Part shown: one piece after another, positions 20,026 through 30,231 of the stretch
Position numbering within the stretch: the stretch's first letter is position 1
Layout of the letters: every line of letters begins with the position of its first letter
Assembly: GCA_028285645.1 (NCBI GenBank)
Contig: JANQOV010000068.1
Coordinates: 24,733-88,732 of the forward strand
Source of the DNA: Hyphococcus sp.
GTDB lineage: Bacteria; Pseudomonadota; Alphaproteobacteria; Caulobacterales; Parvularculaceae
Length of the DNA: 64,000 nucleotides
Direction: 5' to 3'
Notes under the pieces: generated by a model
What the model was told of the DNA's origin: nothing
What the model saw: only the letters and a program-made list of their open reading frames with translations
Database searches by the model: none
Program-made: the position numbers and the translations under genes

Positions 20026-21102
20026 ATGACGGCGAAAGTCGATAAGACCATGGCGGAAACAAAGATCGACCCAACGCTGGTCTGGCGCAAGACGCGTCCG
20101 CTGGTCTCCGTCGTGGCGCCTTGCTACAACGAAATAGAGGCGCTCGATCTATTTGTTGAGGCGGTCGCCAAGGTGTTGATGCGCGCCAATTGTCCTTATG
20201 AGCTGGTGCTTGTCGATGACGGCAGCGCTGACGGCAGCCGTGAGCGGCTCGCCCATTGGGCAAAGCAGAAAAAAGAAATCAAAGCGGTCATTTTCTCACG
20301 CAATTTTGGCAAGGAGGCGGCGCTTTCCGCTGGCCTTGAGCACGCCAAGGGCGATGTCGTCATTGTCATGGATGTCGATCTCCAGGACCCGCCGGAGTTG
20401 ATCTTGGGCTTCCTCGAAAAGTGGCGTGAGGGCTATGACGTTGTCTATGGCGAGCGTTCCGACCGACAGTCCGACAGTTTCGCCAAGCGATACACCGCCA
20501 ACAAATTCTATGACCTGTTCAACAAAATAGCCGGTGTAAAAATTCCCGAAAACACCGGCGACTTTCGCCTTATGGACCGCAAAGTTGTGGACGCGATTAA
20601 CCAGCTGCCCGAGCGCTCACGCTTTATGAAAGGATTGTTCGCTTGGGTGGGATATCGCTCAACCGGCGTTCCTTATGCGCGACCGGAGCGTTCCGCAGGC
20701 GCCAGCAAGTTTAACTATTGGCGATTGTGGAACTTCGCTATCGACGGGTTTGTGAGTTTTTCGTCAGCGCCGCTCAGAGTTTGGAGTTATGTGGGTGCGG
20801 CGGTCGCTGCATTTTCCTTCATCTACGCTTCCGTGATCATTATTAGAACGATCATTACAGGCGTCGATGTACCTGGTTACGCCTCGCTCCTGACATTCAT
20901 CCTTTTTCTTGGGGGCATACAGATTATATCGATTGGCGTCCTCGGCGAATATATTTCGCGCCTCTTCATGGAAGCAAAACAGCGCCCGATTTATCTGGTC
21001 GATGAGATTTACTCGGCTGAGACATTCGCCCCTTCGCAAGCTGAGGCCGACGAGCAAGAAAAATTCGCGTCGTCTCAGAACGTCGCGGCGAAGAGTTCCT
21101 GA
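20026..21102 (+). CDS. GT2 glycosyltransferase, polyprenyl-phosphate type (GtrB/DPM1-like)
   Basis: A 358-residue family 2 glycosyltransferase. The catalytic domain has [22 protein letters not shown] and [11 protein letters not shown] (the DxD region). It is followed by two C-terminal TM helices (about residues 250-275 and 285-310) and the conserved [16 protein letters not shown], which matches GtrB/ArnC-like enzymes that load a sugar onto undecaprenyl phosphate. I chose the ATG at 20026, preceded by AGGTGTGA. It stands alone, so the sugar and the glycan made cannot be told. Confidence 0.9.
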   Translation: MTAKVDKTMAETKIDPTLVWRKTRPLVSVVAPCYNEIEALDLFVEAVAKVLMRANCPYELVLVDDGSADGSRERLAHWAKQKKEIKAVIFSRNFGKEAALSAGLEHAKGDVVIVMDVDLQDPPELILGFLEKWREGYDVVYGERSDRQSDSFAKRYTANKFYDLFNKIAGVKIPENTGDFRLMDRKVVDAINQLPERSRFMKGLFAWVGYRSTGVPYARPERSAGASKFNYWRLWNFAIDGFVSFSSAPLRVWSYVGAAVAAFSFIYASVIIIRTIITGVDVPGYASLLTFILFLGGIQIISIGVLGEYISRLFMEAKQRPIYLVDEIYSAETFAPSQAEADEQEKFASSQNVAAKSS

Positions 21103-21986
21103 TTGGGACCGAAGCCGGCGCGCTTCATGCCGTCAGAGTTCCATGAAAACGCAACTTCGCCCTGGCGCGAAACGGCGATTACGCCGCCGTCGCCGCCAAG
21201 CCGCGCCACATCCTTGATGAGGCCGGCGGCCGCGTCGCGTAAATGCGATCCTTGATAACGCACGCGAGACGCCACATCCTGGGCGCCGCCTGCAAGAATG
21301 AAATATTCGCCAAGCCCCGTGCAGGAGGCGGCGACCTGTTCATCAGCCCAAGTGCCGGACCCGACAAGCGGCGTATCGCCGACACGGCCTTCGAGTTTCC
21401 CAAAGACGCCGCCGGTCGATGTTGCCGCGGCCAGGCGCCCGTTCTTGTCAAGTGCGACCGCGCCGACGGTGCCGTGACCGAGTTCCGCTTGCGTCATCTC
21501 CTCGGGCAAAACGCCAACCGGCACCACATAATACGTCTCCGGATTATCGATAAATTTAAATCCGTGGTCTCTGCAGAAATTTTCGGCGCCCCGCCCCGTC
21601 AGCATCACATGCGGCGTTTGCTCCATCACGCAGCGCGCAGCGGAAATCGGGTTCTTCAAATGTTTGACCGCAGCGATAGAGCCGGCGTGTCGTAAGATAT
21701 GGCCGCCCGGCGCCTCCCCCAGACCGCTCGCCATGATCGATGCGTCAAGCTCCGCATAACCGGCTTTGTTTGGCGGCGCGCCCTTGCCGGCAATATAGAG
21801 CCCGGAGTCTTCCATCTCGCGGACCAATTCCTCGACAACGTCGATGGCGTGTCCATCGCCGGTCAGCATTTCCCGCCCGCGCTTTGCCAGCATCAACAAA
21901 TGCTCTTCAGCTTTGGAATAATCCCGGCCGGCGCGCGCGCCGGCGCCGCCATGGATTGCAAGCGCGACAGGAGCGGGTTTTGACAT
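21075..21986 (-). CDS. Isoaspartyl peptidase/L-asparaginase (plant type, Ntn hydrolase)
   Basis: A 303-residue precursor expected to self-cleave before T173 in [11 protein letters not shown], exposing the catalytic threonine. N-terminal IHGGAGA and the downstream [15 protein letters not shown] (substrate loop) and [11 protein letters not shown] are characteristic. The enzyme removes beta-aspartyl residues from degraded proteins and hydrolyses L-asparagine. The last 28 bp overlap the 3' end of the convergent glycosyltransferase gene. Confidence 0.93.
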   Translation of the reverse strand: MSKPAPVALAIHGGAGARAGRDYSKAEEHLLMLAKRGREMLTGDGHAIDVVEELVREMEDSGLYIAGKGAPPNKAGYAELDASIMASGLGEAPGGHILRHAGSIAAVKHLKNPISAARCVMEQTPHVMLTGRGAENFCRDHGFKFIDNPETYYVVPVGVLPEEMTQAELGHGTVGAVALDKNGRLAAATSTGGVFGKLEGRVGDTPLVGSGTWADEQVAASCTGLGEYFILAGGAQDVASRVRYQGSHLRDAAAGLIKDVARLGGDGGVIAVSRQGEVAFSWNSDGMKRAGFGPNQELFAATF

Positions 21987-22053
21987 GGCGCGGTTCCTCC
22001 TTCGGCGGCGATGAAAACTTCAATCCGCCTTTAGAGGGTGCGCCGCCCAAAGG

Positions 22054-22917
22054 CTATCGAAAAATGACCGTTTTGGCGTCGTTCAGGAGAATGCGCCGTT
22101 CTGCGAACCAGCGAACGGCCTGGGCGAGCGCGCGCCGCTCGACATCGCGGCCAATGCGGATGAGATCGCCGGGCGTCATAGAATGATCGACGCGCTCGGC
22201 TTCCTGTTCGATGATCGGGCCTTCATCAAGATCGGCGGTGACGAAATGCGCCGTCGCGCCAATGAGTTTTACGCCGCGGCGAAAAGCCTGATGATAAGGC
22301 TTAGCCCCTTTGAAGCTCGGCAAAAACGAATGATGGATGTTGATCACCCTGCCGGGCAGTTTCTCACAGAATTCATTGGACAAGACCTGCATGTAGCGCG
22401 CGAGCACGATAAGCTCGATATCCTGCTGTTTGACGATTTCCATTAGTGCGCGTTCCTGCTCCGGTTTTGTCTCAGGGGTTACCGGCAGATGATGAAACGG
22501 TACATTGTGGTGCACCGCGATTTTCTCCGCATCGCGATGATTGGAGACGATCGCGCAAATTGAAATGTTAAATTCCCGCCGCTCCATGCGATGCAAAAGG
22601 TCGATCAGGCAATGGTCGAACTTCGAGACCATCAGGATGGTGCGCAAGGGCTCCTTGGCGTCGTGGATTTTCCAGTCCATGTCGAAACGGCGCGCGATGG
22701 GCGAAAATCCAGCCGTGATTTCGTCGAGCCGCGCCGTTGCCCCAAGGTCAAATTCAACGCGCATGAAAAAGAGGCCGGTTTCCCGATCGGCGAATTGCGC
22801 GCTTTGTTCGATGTTGCAGCCGGTTTCGGTCAAATAGCCGGCAACCGCGGCGACAATCCCGAAATTATCGGGGCAGGAAAGTGTGAGGACCGGTGCGGGC
22901 GTCATCGTTTCAGTCAT
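22054..22917 (-). CDS. purU: Formyltetrahydrofolate deformylase
   Basis: A 287-residue enzyme that hydrolyses 10-formyl-THF to formate and THF, balancing one-carbon units. An N-terminal ACT domain (residues 9-85; LTLSCPDNFGIVAAVAGYL) precedes a formyltransferase-fold domain with NIHHSFLPSFKGAKPYHQA and GATAHFVTADLDEGPII, holding the catalytic Asn/His/Asp. Length is normal. Codirectional with the isoaspartyl peptidase gene about 70 bp downstream. Confidence 0.95.
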   Translation of the reverse strand: MTETMTPAPVLTLSCPDNFGIVAAVAGYLTETGCNIEQSAQFADRETGLFFMRVEFDLGATARLDEITAGFSPIARRFDMDWKIHDAKEPLRTILMVSKFDHCLIDLLHRMERREFNISICAIVSNHRDAEKIAVHHNVPFHHLPVTPETKPEQERALMEIVKQQDIELIVLARYMQVLSNEFCEKLPGRVINIHHSFLPSFKGAKPYHQAFRRGVKLIGATAHFVTADLDEGPIIEQEAERVDHSMTPGDLIRIGRDVERRALAQAVRWFAERRILLNDAKTVIFR

Positions 22918-23020
22918 GGGTTCTCCACCATTTCGAAAACCGGCGGCAAACCGTCGCCGCCTCTGGCCATTAGAGCTTCAAGCAACTATCAAGCCGAAAG
23001 GATAGACGAGGAGTTAACCA

Positions 23021-23746
23021 ATGGCGCAGCTTGCCCTGATCCGTCACGGTCAAAGCCAATGGAACCTGCAAAACCGCTTTACCGGCTGGGTCGATGTGGG
23101 ACTGACCGAGAGGGGCGTCGCGGAAGCCAAAAAGTCCGGCGTCCTCATGCGCGAGACCAGAATTGAGTTTTCAGCCTGCTACACCTCTGTCCAAAAACGC
23201 GCCATCAAGACGCTCTGGATCATGCTGGAAGAAATGGACCGCATGTGGCTGCCGGTTACCCGCGATTGGCGGCTTAACGAGCGCCACTATGGGGGGCTGA
23301 CCGGCCTTGATAAGGCGGAGACGGCCGAAAAACATGGGGCTGATCAGGTTAAGATATGGCGGCGCAGCTATGATACGCCGCCGCCGGAGATGGCCGTCGA
23401 CAGCGAGCACAATATGGCTGACGATCCGCGCTACAAGGCGCTTGGCGTTACGGTGCCGAGAACGGAATCGTTGAAACTAACGCTGGAGCGCGTGCTTCCC
23501 TGTTTCGAACAGGAAATTGCCCCGCGTCTTAAGGCTGAGCAATCGCTGATGATTGCAGCCCACGGAAATTCCCTAAGGGCGTTAGTGAAGCTGTTGCTCG
23601 ACGTGTCAGACGACAAAATCGTCCATCTGGAGATACCGACCGGCAATCCGCTGCTGTTCGATTTGAAGGGCGGATCATTGTCGCCGACTTCCGTGCGTTA
23701 TCTGGATGAAAACCGCGCGCAAGACATCCCGCCAATACCGGCCTAG
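23021..23746 (+). CDS. gpmA: 2,3-bisphosphoglycerate-dependent phosphoglycerate mutase
   Basis: A 241-residue glycolytic enzyme interconverting 3- and 2-phosphoglycerate. LIRHGQSQWN carries the phosphohistidine H9, followed by NRFTGWVDVGLTERG; RLNERHYGGLTG and IAAHGNSLRALV give the other catalytic Glu and His. GAGGAGTTAACC supplies the ribosome binding site. Convergent with zapA, 15 bp apart. Confidence 0.95.
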   Translation: MAQLALIRHGQSQWNLQNRFTGWVDVGLTERGVAEAKKSGVLMRETRIEFSACYTSVQKRAIKTLWIMLEEMDRMWLPVTRDWRLNERHYGGLTGLDKAETAEKHGADQVKIWRRSYDTPPPEMAVDSEHNMADDPRYKALGVTVPRTESLKLTLERVLPCFEQEIAPRLKAEQSLMIAAHGNSLRALVKLLLDVSDDKIVHLEIPTGNPLLFDLKGGSLSPTSVRYLDENRAQDIPPIPA

Positions 23747-23761
23747 CTAGGCTGCGCTGAA

Positions 23762-24091
23762 TTAAGCGCGCTCCAAACGCTCGGCCATTTCATTGACCCT
23801 TGAAACCGCGGCTTCGATGGCGCGGCTAGCGCCGCCAACCGTATCCTGGTCGAGCTCGTCGGCGGCGTTCTCAAGGGATTCAGCGCGCGCTCTTGCTTCA
23901 AACATCTCATCACAAACCGTCAGCGCGGCAAGCAGCATCAACCGCGCATCGCCAATTTGTCCGAGATCATCGGTAATCTCCGTCACTTGCCGGTCAAAGT
24001 AAGCAGCGAGCTCTTGCAGGCGCTGTTCCTGTCCGTCATCGCAGGTCACTTTGTAGTCGCGCCCATTCACCCGAATTTCAACCTGCGCCAT
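23762..24091 (-). CDS. zapA: Cell division protein ZapA
   Basis: A 109-residue FtsZ-ring-associated protein. The N-terminal globular part begins VEIRVNGRDYKVTCDDGQEQRL, and the long C-terminal coiled coil includes LGQIGDARLMLLAALTVCDE. It dimerises and cross-links FtsZ filaments. The coiled-coil gene upstream ends 4 bp before the zapA start, an arrangement common in alphaproteobacteria. I looked for a 6S RNA, often next to zapA, but there is no room downstream. Confidence 0.92.
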   Translation of the reverse strand: MAQVEIRVNGRDYKVTCDDGQEQRLQELAAYFDRQVTEITDDLGQIGDARLMLLAALTVCDEMFEARARAESLENAADELDQDTVGGASRAIEAAVSRVNEMAERLERA

Positions 24092-24095
24092 CTGG

Positions 24096-24329
24096 CTATT
24101 CCTTTTCCTTGTCGGCCGTTTCCGAAAGCAAGGACTTTAAGTCAGCAATTGACCTTGTAAGGCCGCGCGATGCTTCTGCCGCATGACCGCGCGCGGCGCG
24201 CGCATGGCGGCGCTCCGCTGCGATGTCGTCGCCCGTCGCCGATTGATCATGAAGCCGGCCTTCCAGTTTTGTTTCTAGGTTTTCAAGGGCGCTGGCGAGA
24301 TCTGCAACGGCGTTTTCGAGAACGGACAT
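24096..24329 (-). CDS. Short coiled-coil protein (DUF4164-like)
   Basis: A 77-residue, almost fully helical acidic protein beginning MSVLENAVADLASALENLETKLEG and ending LLSETADKEKE. The ATG at 24329 has AAGGAACC upstream; a longer in-frame start at 24425 would add a basic, unconserved-looking extension. It is 4 bp from zapA and divergent from tkt, the place where alphaproteobacteria usually carry a DUF4164 protein. A role with ZapA in division is inferred from position only. Confidence 0.75.
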   Translation of the reverse strand: MSVLENAVADLASALENLETKLEGRLHDQSATGDDIAAERRHARAARGHAAEASRGLTRSIADLKSLLSETADKEKE

Positions 24330-24553
24330 GCGTTGAGGTTCCTTCACAACCGGGACTTGACGCTCATCACTGTGGCGGGGCGAAGTGATTCTGTCCAGCG
24401 CCGCGCGCCGCGAATAAGTTTTCAACAGGCTCGGCCAAAACGCGGCAATCGCGCTCGCAGCGTCGCCTTACCCTTGACCGCCGCCTTGCCCCGATGCATG
24501 AAGCGCGCATTGTAATTCAGCGTTTTTGCCCGTGGATTGGGGATTTCCGCAAA

Positions 24554-26539
24554 ATGCACGCAATGGCCGATAAAGGCGTTGGCGACGACCAGATGGCGAA
24601 CGCGATTCGCGCTCTTTCAATGGACAGCGTTGAACGCGCAAAATCCGGCCACCCTGGCATGCCCATGGGTATGGCTGATGTCGCGACCGTCCTCTTTACA
24701 AAGGTCCTGAAATTTGACGCTGGCGATCCTGCCTGGCCGGACCGGGATCGATTTGTCCTTTCCGCGGGCCATGGCTCGATGCTGATTTATGCGCTGGCCT
24801 ATCTCCTTGGCTATGACGGGATGACCCTCGATCAGCTTAAAAATTTCCGCCAGCTTGGATCGAAAACCGCCGGTCATCCGGAATATGGTCATGCGCCGGG
24901 CGTTGAAACGACAACAGGCCCGCTCGGTCAAGGATTTGGCAATGCGGTGGGCATGGCCATTGCGGAGGCGCATCTTGCCGCGCGGTTCGGCGATGATCTC
25001 GTTAGTCATTACACTTATGTGCTCGTCGGCGACGGCTGCTTGATGGAAGGCGTCAGCCAGGAAGCGCTAAGCCTCGCGGGACATCTAAAACTGCGCAAGC
25101 TGATCGTCCTGTTTGACGATAATGACATTTCTATCGACGGACCGGTGTCGCTTTCGGATCGCACCGATCAACTAGAACGGTTCGCCGCCTCAGGATGGGC
25201 CACTGCAGCGATCGACGGTCACGATCCGCAAGCAATTGAACAGGCAATCGAAGAAGCAAAAAAATCCGACCGGCCGACATTGATCGCCTGCAAGACAACG
25301 ATCGGCAAAGGCGCGCCTTCGAAAGCTGGCAAGGCGGCGGCCCACGGCGCACCGCTCGGCGAGGAGGAAATTGCCGGCGCAAGGAAAGCCCTCGACTGGC
25401 CGCATGCGCCCTTTGAAATTCCTGACGATATTTTGTCCGCATGGCGTGAGGCTGGCGTTCAAGGGAGCCGTGATCGCGAGGCCTGGGAAGCACGGCTTGC
25501 AGCGAGCGCCCATTGTGAAGCGTTCAAAACCGCACTGGCGGGCGATTACGCGCAATCGCTTATACCTGCGATCCGCGAGCATAAACAAAAGCTCGTCGCC
25601 GAGCCGGTAAAAGTCGCAACGCGCAAGGCGTCGGAGCTGGCGCTCAGTGTTGTAAACGATGTTGTGCCGGAGACAATCGGCGGATCAGCCGACCTTACGG
25701 GCTCCAACAACACCAAGACCAAAGATCTTGGTATTCTTGATGCTGACAATTATGGCGGCCGCTATATGCATTACGGTATTCGCGAGCACGGCATGGCTGC
25801 GGCGATGAACGGCATGGCGCTCCATGGCGGCGTCGTTCCCTATGGCGGTACGTTTTTGGTGTTCGCTGATTATTGCCGGCCGTCCATTCGTCTTGCGGCG
25901 CTTATGGGGGTGCGGGTTGTGTTTGTGATGACCCACGACTCTATCGGACTTGGCGAAGACGGGCCGACCCACCAGCCGGTGGAGCATCTGGCGAGCCTAC
26001 GCGCTATGCCGAATTTGAATGTCTATCGGCCTTGTGATGCAGTCGAGACAGCCGAATGCTGGGAGCTCGCGCTTAAGAACATCGCAAGGCCGTCGCTGAT
26101 TGCGCTCACCCGGCAGGGTCTTGAACAGGCGCGGGTTGAACAAGATGATGATAACCTGTCTGCGCGCGGGGCTTATGTGATCGCGGATGTCGCCAATTAC
26201 GACGCGACCATCATCGCCACCGGCTCTGAAGTTGAAATTGCGCTCGCTGCAAGTCGTGCGCTTGCCGGGGAAAACATCAAAGCGCGTGTCGTATCTGCGC
26301 CTTCATTTGAATTATTCGCCCAACAGTCTGAATCCTATCGGCTGGAAGTCCTGGGCGAGAAACCGCGGGTCGGCGTCGAGGCTGGCGTCGCCCAAGGCTG
26401 GGACCAGTTTTTGCGGCTCAAAGACGAATTTGTCGGCATGACGAGCTTTGGCGCTTCTGCGCCCGCAAAGTATCTTTACGCACATTTTGGCATCACGGCG
26501 ACGGCGGTCGCTGACAAGGTAAAACAGTTGCTCGCCTAG
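24554..26539 (+). CDS. tkt: Transketolase
   Basis: A TPP-dependent enzyme of the pentose phosphate pathway, 661 residues from the ATG at 24554. The TPP/Mg site is [13 protein letters not shown], substrate residues include [11 protein letters not shown] near the N-terminus, and the pyrimidine-domain signature is [15 protein letters not shown]. The start is uncertain: ATG 24563 is three codons downstream, and an upstream in-frame start at 24494 looks unlikely. It opens the operon tkt-gap-lipoprotein-pgk-aldolase. Confidence 0.95.
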   Translation: MHAMADKGVGDDQMANAIRALSMDSVERAKSGHPGMPMGMADVATVLFTKVLKFDAGDPAWPDRDRFVLSAGHGSMLIYALAYLLGYDGMTLDQLKNFRQLGSKTAGHPEYGHAPGVETTTGPLGQGFGNAVGMAIAEAHLAARFGDDLVSHYTYVLVGDGCLMEGVSQEALSLAGHLKLRKLIVLFDDNDISIDGPVSLSDRTDQLERFAASGWATAAIDGHDPQAIEQAIEEAKKSDRPTLIACKTTIGKGAPSKAGKAAAHGAPLGEEEIAGARKALDWPHAPFEIPDDILSAWREAGVQGSRDREAWEARLAASAHCEAFKTALAGDYAQSLIPAIREHKQKLVAEPVKVATRKASELALSVVNDVVPETIGGSADLTGSNNTKTKDLGILDADNYGGRYMHYGIREHGMAAAMNGMALHGGVVPYGGTFLVFADYCRPSIRLAALMGVRVVFVMTHDSIGLGEDGPTHQPVEHLASLRAMPNLNVYRPCDAVETAECWELALKNIARPSLIALTRQGLEQARVEQDDDNLSARGAYVIADVANYDATIIATGSEVEIALAASRALAGENIKARVVSAPSFELFAQQSESYRLEVLGEKPRVGVEAGVAQGWDQFLRLKDEFVGMTSFGASAPAKYLYAHFGITATAVADKVKQLLA

Positions 26540-26549
26540 GAGAAAGTTC

Positions 26550-27560
26550 ATGGCTTTGAAAATTGCAATCAACGGCTTTGGCCGCATCGGTCGTCTGGCG
26601 CTTCGGTCCATCATCGAAACGGGCCGCAGAGGCGTGGACGTTGTCGCGATCAACGATCTGGGACCGGTCGAAACCAACGCGCATCTCGTTCAGTATGACA
26701 GCGTTCACGGCCGTTTCCCCAATGAAGTGAAAACGACCAGCGATACGATCGATGTTGGCGCAGGGCCGATCAAGGTCTTTTCCGAACGGGATCCGTCGCA
26801 ACTGCCTTGGGGCGATCTCGACGTCGATATCGTGTTTGAATGCACCGGCATATTTACGGCGCGCGACAAGGCGGCGATGCATCTTGATGCGGGCGCAAAG
26901 CGTGTTCTGGTTTCGGCGCCGGCCTCGGGCGCTGACAAAACCATCGTTTATGGCGTTAATCACGGCGCGCTGACGAAGGACGATCTCGTTGTTTCCAACG
27001 CCTCCTGCACGACGAACTGCCTGGCGCCGGTCGCCAAGGTGCTGCATGACGCGGTCGGCATTGAGCGCGGCTATATGACAACCATTCACGCTTATACGGG
27101 CGATCAGCCGACGCTTGATACGTTGCACAAAGACCTTTATCGCGCCCGCGGCGCAGCGACCAACATGATCCCGACCTCAACCGGCGCTGCTAAGGCTGTC
27201 GGTCTTGTTTTGCCCGACCTTAACGGCAAGCTTGACGGGTCTTCGATCCGCGTGCCGACAGCGAATGTGTCTGTGGTTGACCTTGTGTTTACGCCTAAGA
27301 AAGACACCACTGTTGAAGAGGTCAACAATGCGGTGGTCGAAGCGGCGAGCAGCGGTCCCTTAAAAGGCGTTCTTGGCGTCACCGATAAACCGCTGGTGTC
27401 GTCAGACTTCAATCATGATCCGCATTCGTCAAACTTCGCTTTGCCGCAAACGCAAATCCTCGAAGGCAAGCTGGTGCGGGTGCTTTCCTGGTATGACAAT
27501 GAGTGGGGCTTTTCGACCCGCATGACCGACACGGCGTTGGAGCTGGCGCGGCATATTTAA
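26550..27560 (+). CDS. gap: Glyceraldehyde-3-phosphate dehydrogenase
   Basis: A 336-residue NAD-dependent glycolytic enzyme. The Rossmann start is INGFGRIGRLALR, the catalytic Cys is C153 in NASCTTNCLAP, and the C-terminus has SWYDNEWGFSTRM. AGGAGAAAG lies upstream of the ATG, 10 bp after tkt, so it is clearly co-transcribed. Confidence 0.97.
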   Translation: MALKIAINGFGRIGRLALRSIIETGRRGVDVVAINDLGPVETNAHLVQYDSVHGRFPNEVKTTSDTIDVGAGPIKVFSERDPSQLPWGDLDVDIVFECTGIFTARDKAAMHLDAGAKRVLVSAPASGADKTIVYGVNHGALTKDDLVVSNASCTTNCLAPVAKVLHDAVGIERGYMTTIHAYTGDQPTLDTLHKDLYRARGAATNMIPTSTGAAKAVGLVLPDLNGKLDGSSIRVPTANVSVVDLVFTPKKDTTVEEVNNAVVEAASSGPLKGVLGVTDKPLVSSDFNHDPHSSNFALPQTQILEGKLVRVLSWYDNEWGFSTRMTDTALELARHI

Positions 27561-27579
27561 AAGACGGGAGCGCTCGAAG

Positions 27580-27951
27580 ATGCGCGTCTTAAAGGGTTTG
27601 GTTTTGGGGGCCTTTGCCGGCGTTGCAGCCTGTGCTGGATCGCCTGCTCCCGAGGCGGAAACGGCGCCCTATGTGGGGCGCTGGGCCGCCGATCCCGCCT
27701 GGTGCGCCAACAAGCCCGGCGAAACCGACGCGCTGCCCATCACCATCACTGAGACGGCGTTTTTAGGATACGAAAATGAGTGCGAGATGGACGTCGTCGC
27801 CACAGATGAGGCCGGCGTTTATAGCATTCGCCGGCAATGTGTCGGAGAGGGCGTTCCTTACGAGGACGATATTTCGGTTTCGATCAATAATGATCGAATG
27901 ACGCTGACGACGGCTGAGGGGCGTGAGACGGAGTTTTATAAGTGTGACTAG
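27580..27951 (+). CDS. Small putative lipoprotein inside the glycolytic operon
   Basis: A 123-residue protein with a lipoprotein-like start MRVLKGLVLGAFAGVAAC (Cys18 as likely lipidation site) and a mature domain beginning YVGRWAADPAWCANKPGE. The mature domain has four to five cysteines, so disulfides are possible. YVGRWA...ITITETAF recalls small secreted 'GRWA' domains of unknown role. It lies 19 bp after gap and 21 bp before pgk. An envelope protein is unexpected in this operon; I assign no function. Confidence 0.75.
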   Translation: MRVLKGLVLGAFAGVAACAGSPAPEAETAPYVGRWAADPAWCANKPGETDALPITITETAFLGYENECEMDVVATDEAGVYSIRRQCVGEGVPYEDDISVSINNDRMTLTTAEGRETEFYKCD

Positions 27952-27972
27952 AGTAAGCTGACGAACAAATTC

Positions 27973-29163
27973 ATGAGCCATCGCACTCTCGAAAAACTTG
28001 ATGTCGTTGGAAAGCGCGTTCTCGTCCGCGTTGATTTCAACGTGCCGATGCAGGACGGCGCCGTAAGCGATGCAACCCGCCTTCAACGCGCTTTGCCAAC
28101 CATCACCGAACTTGCCGACAAGGGCGCGAAAGTCATTCTCCTGTCGCACTTTGGCCGGCCGAAAGGAACGCTGGTGCGGGAGATGTCACTGCACCCGGTC
28201 GCTGCCGAACTCAGTAGGCTGCTTGATCGGGATGTCGCGTTTTCCGGCGATTGCGCTGGCGTTTTCGCCGAGAAGGCCGTCGGCGCCATGCGCGGCGGCG
28301 ATATTTTGCTCCTTGAGAATACGCGGTTTCACGCTGGTGAAGAGAAAAACGATCCTGACTTCGCCAAGGCGCTCTCCGCAAATGGCGACGCCTATGTGAA
28401 TGACGCGTTTTCAGCCGCGCATCGGGCGCACGCATCGACAGAAGGCTTGGCGCATCTCCTTCCCTCAGCGGCGGGGCGCGCCATGGAGCGCGAGCTCAAT
28501 TATTTAAAAGCAGCGCTTGCAGAGCCAAAGCGCCCTATGATGGCGGTGGTCGGCGGTGCGAAAGTCTCCACCAAGATTGAGCTTTTGTTGAACATTGTGG
28601 GCCGCGCCAATGTGCTCGCCGTTGGCGGCGGCATGGCGAATACATTTTTGTTCGCCAAAGGCGTTTCGGTCGGCAAGTCGCTTTGCGAACCGGACCTTGC
28701 CGACACAGCGCGGGAAATCATGGCGCAGGCGGAAAGCGCCGGCTGCGAGATTATTCTGCCGACGGACGTTGTTGTCGCCAAAGAGTTCAAGGAAGGCGCG
28801 AAACGCGAGGTTTTGCCCGCAGATAATGTTGCGGGCGACGATATGATCCTCGATTTGGGCCCCGATACGGTTGATCTGATCGCCGAACGGATCGAAGCGG
28901 CGAAAACGCTCGTCTGGAACGGCCCGCTCGGCGCCTTTGAGATCAAACCCTTTGACACGGCGACTGTTGAAGCGGCGCGGTTTGCCGCAAAACAGGTCAA
29001 AAAAAGCGATCTGGTCGCCGTCGCAGGCGGCGGCGATACGGTAGCGGCGCTGGCCCATGCCGGCGTCGTTGATCAATTCACCTATGTGTCGACCGCAGGC
29101 GGCGCATTTTTAGAATGGCTTGAAGGCAAAACATTGCCCGGCGTTGCGGCGCTGGAGGATTAA
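27973..29163 (+). CDS. pgk: Phosphoglycerate kinase
   Basis: A 396-residue glycolytic kinase. The N-domain signature [16 protein letters not shown] and LSHFGRPKG bind 3-phosphoglycerate. [12 protein letters not shown] and the C-terminal [12 protein letters not shown] loop bind the nucleotide. Length is normal. It is third among the metabolic genes of the tkt operon and 20 bp before the aldolase. Confidence 0.97.
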   Translation: MSHRTLEKLDVVGKRVLVRVDFNVPMQDGAVSDATRLQRALPTITELADKGAKVILLSHFGRPKGTLVREMSLHPVAAELSRLLDRDVAFSGDCAGVFAEKAVGAMRGGDILLLENTRFHAGEEKNDPDFAKALSANGDAYVNDAFSAAHRAHASTEGLAHLLPSAAGRAMERELNYLKAALAEPKRPMMAVVGGAKVSTKIELLLNIVGRANVLAVGGGMANTFLFAKGVSVGKSLCEPDLADTAREIMAQAESAGCEIILPTDVVVAKEFKEGAKREVLPADNVAGDDMILDLGPDTVDLIAERIEAAKTLVWNGPLGAFEIKPFDTATVEAARFAAKQVKKSDLVAVAGGGDTVAALAHAGVVDQFTYVSTAGGAFLEWLEGKTLPGVAALED

Positions 29164-29183
29164 TCGGCGCTCGGGAGGTATCG

Positions 29184-30077
29184 ATGACGAATAAGGACAT
29201 GGCGGCGCAGGCTGCAAACAAAGACGGCTTTATCGCCGCGCTTGACCAATCGGGCGGGTCAACGCCAAAGGCGCTGAAGCTTTATGGTGTTGATGAAAGC
29301 GCCTGGTCGAATGACGAGGAGATGTTCGGCCTCATTCACAAAATGCGCGCGCGCATCATCAAATCGCCGGCGTTCACTGGTGACAAAGTGATGGGCGCGA
29401 TCCTCTTTGAACGGACCATGGACGGCGACATCGACGGCACGCCCACAGCACAATATCTGTGGGAAGAGCGCGGCGTCGTGCCGTTTTTAAAAGTCGACAA
29501 GGGCCTCGCGGATACAACCGACGGCGTCAAGCTCATGAAACCGATGCCTGACCTTGATGCGCTTTTGGAACGCGCCAAAGCCAAAGGCGTTTTCGGCACC
29601 AAGATGCGCTCGGTTGTGGATGCGGCAAATCCCGCGGGCGTTGCTGCAAACGTCGCGCAGCAATTTAAAGTCGGCAAACAAATTCTCGCCCATGACCTTG
29701 TGCCCATTCTCGAGCCGGAAGTGACGATTTCGATTGAAGACAAAGCCACGGCTGAAGATCTGGTGCTTGCCGAGATCACCAAGCAGCTTGATGGGCTGCC
29801 CGCCGGTAAGCAGATCATGTTGAAGCTGACGCTGCCTGACAAGCCGAACCACTATAAGTCGCTTATAGATGATCCGCGGGTGATGCGTGTCGTTGCGCTT
29901 TCCGGCGGCTATTCGCGCGAAGAAGCCAATGCAAAGCTCGCGCAAAACACCGGCATGATCGCAAGCTTCTCGCGCGCGCTTACCGAAGGCTTGTCGGCCG
30001 ACCAAAGCGATGAAGCTTTTGACGCCATGCTGGCGGATACCATCGACAGCATATTCAAGGCGTCCTGCGCAGGCTAA
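29184..30077 (+). CDS. fda: Class I fructose-bisphosphate aldolase
   Basis: A 297-residue Schiff-base aldolase of the bacterial Fda type. GFIAALDQSGGSTPKALKLYGV at the N-terminus, PFLKVDKGLA, FGTKMRSVV and the C-terminal VVALSGGYSREEAN are hallmarks of the family known from Staphylococcus. It cleaves fructose-1,6-bisphosphate without a metal. Many alphaproteobacteria use a class II enzyme at this place, so the class I type is noteworthy though not rare. GGGAGG precedes the start; a terminator closes the operon. Confidence 0.94.
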   Translation: MTNKDMAAQAANKDGFIAALDQSGGSTPKALKLYGVDESAWSNDEEMFGLIHKMRARIIKSPAFTGDKVMGAILFERTMDGDIDGTPTAQYLWEERGVVPFLKVDKGLADTTDGVKLMKPMPDLDALLERAKAKGVFGTKMRSVVDAANPAGVAANVAQQFKVGKQILAHDLVPILEPEVTISIEDKATAEDLVLAEITKQLDGLPAGKQIMLKLTLPDKPNHYKSLIDDPRVMRVVALSGGYSREEANAKLAQNTGMIASFSRALTEGLSADQSDEAFDAMLADTIDSIFKASCAG

Positions 30078-30121
30078 CGCGGCGGTGCGAGCCCTTGTCG
30101 TAAGGATGAACGATTGCGAGC

Positions 30122-30155
30122 CCCCCGAATGCATGCGTGTTCGGGGGTTTTGTTT
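30122..30155 (+). terminator. Rho-independent terminator closing the tkt-aldolase operon
   Basis: An 8-bp stem CCCCCGAA/TTCGGGGG (30122-30129/30140-30147) is followed by TTTTGTTTG. Confidence 0.9.
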
Positions 30156-30231
30156 GTCCTTGAATTTCCTGCAGCTTGGGGCGCCATGGTCTTTGTAAAC
30201 TAATCAGTGTAGTATTGTCGCGAACAAGATC

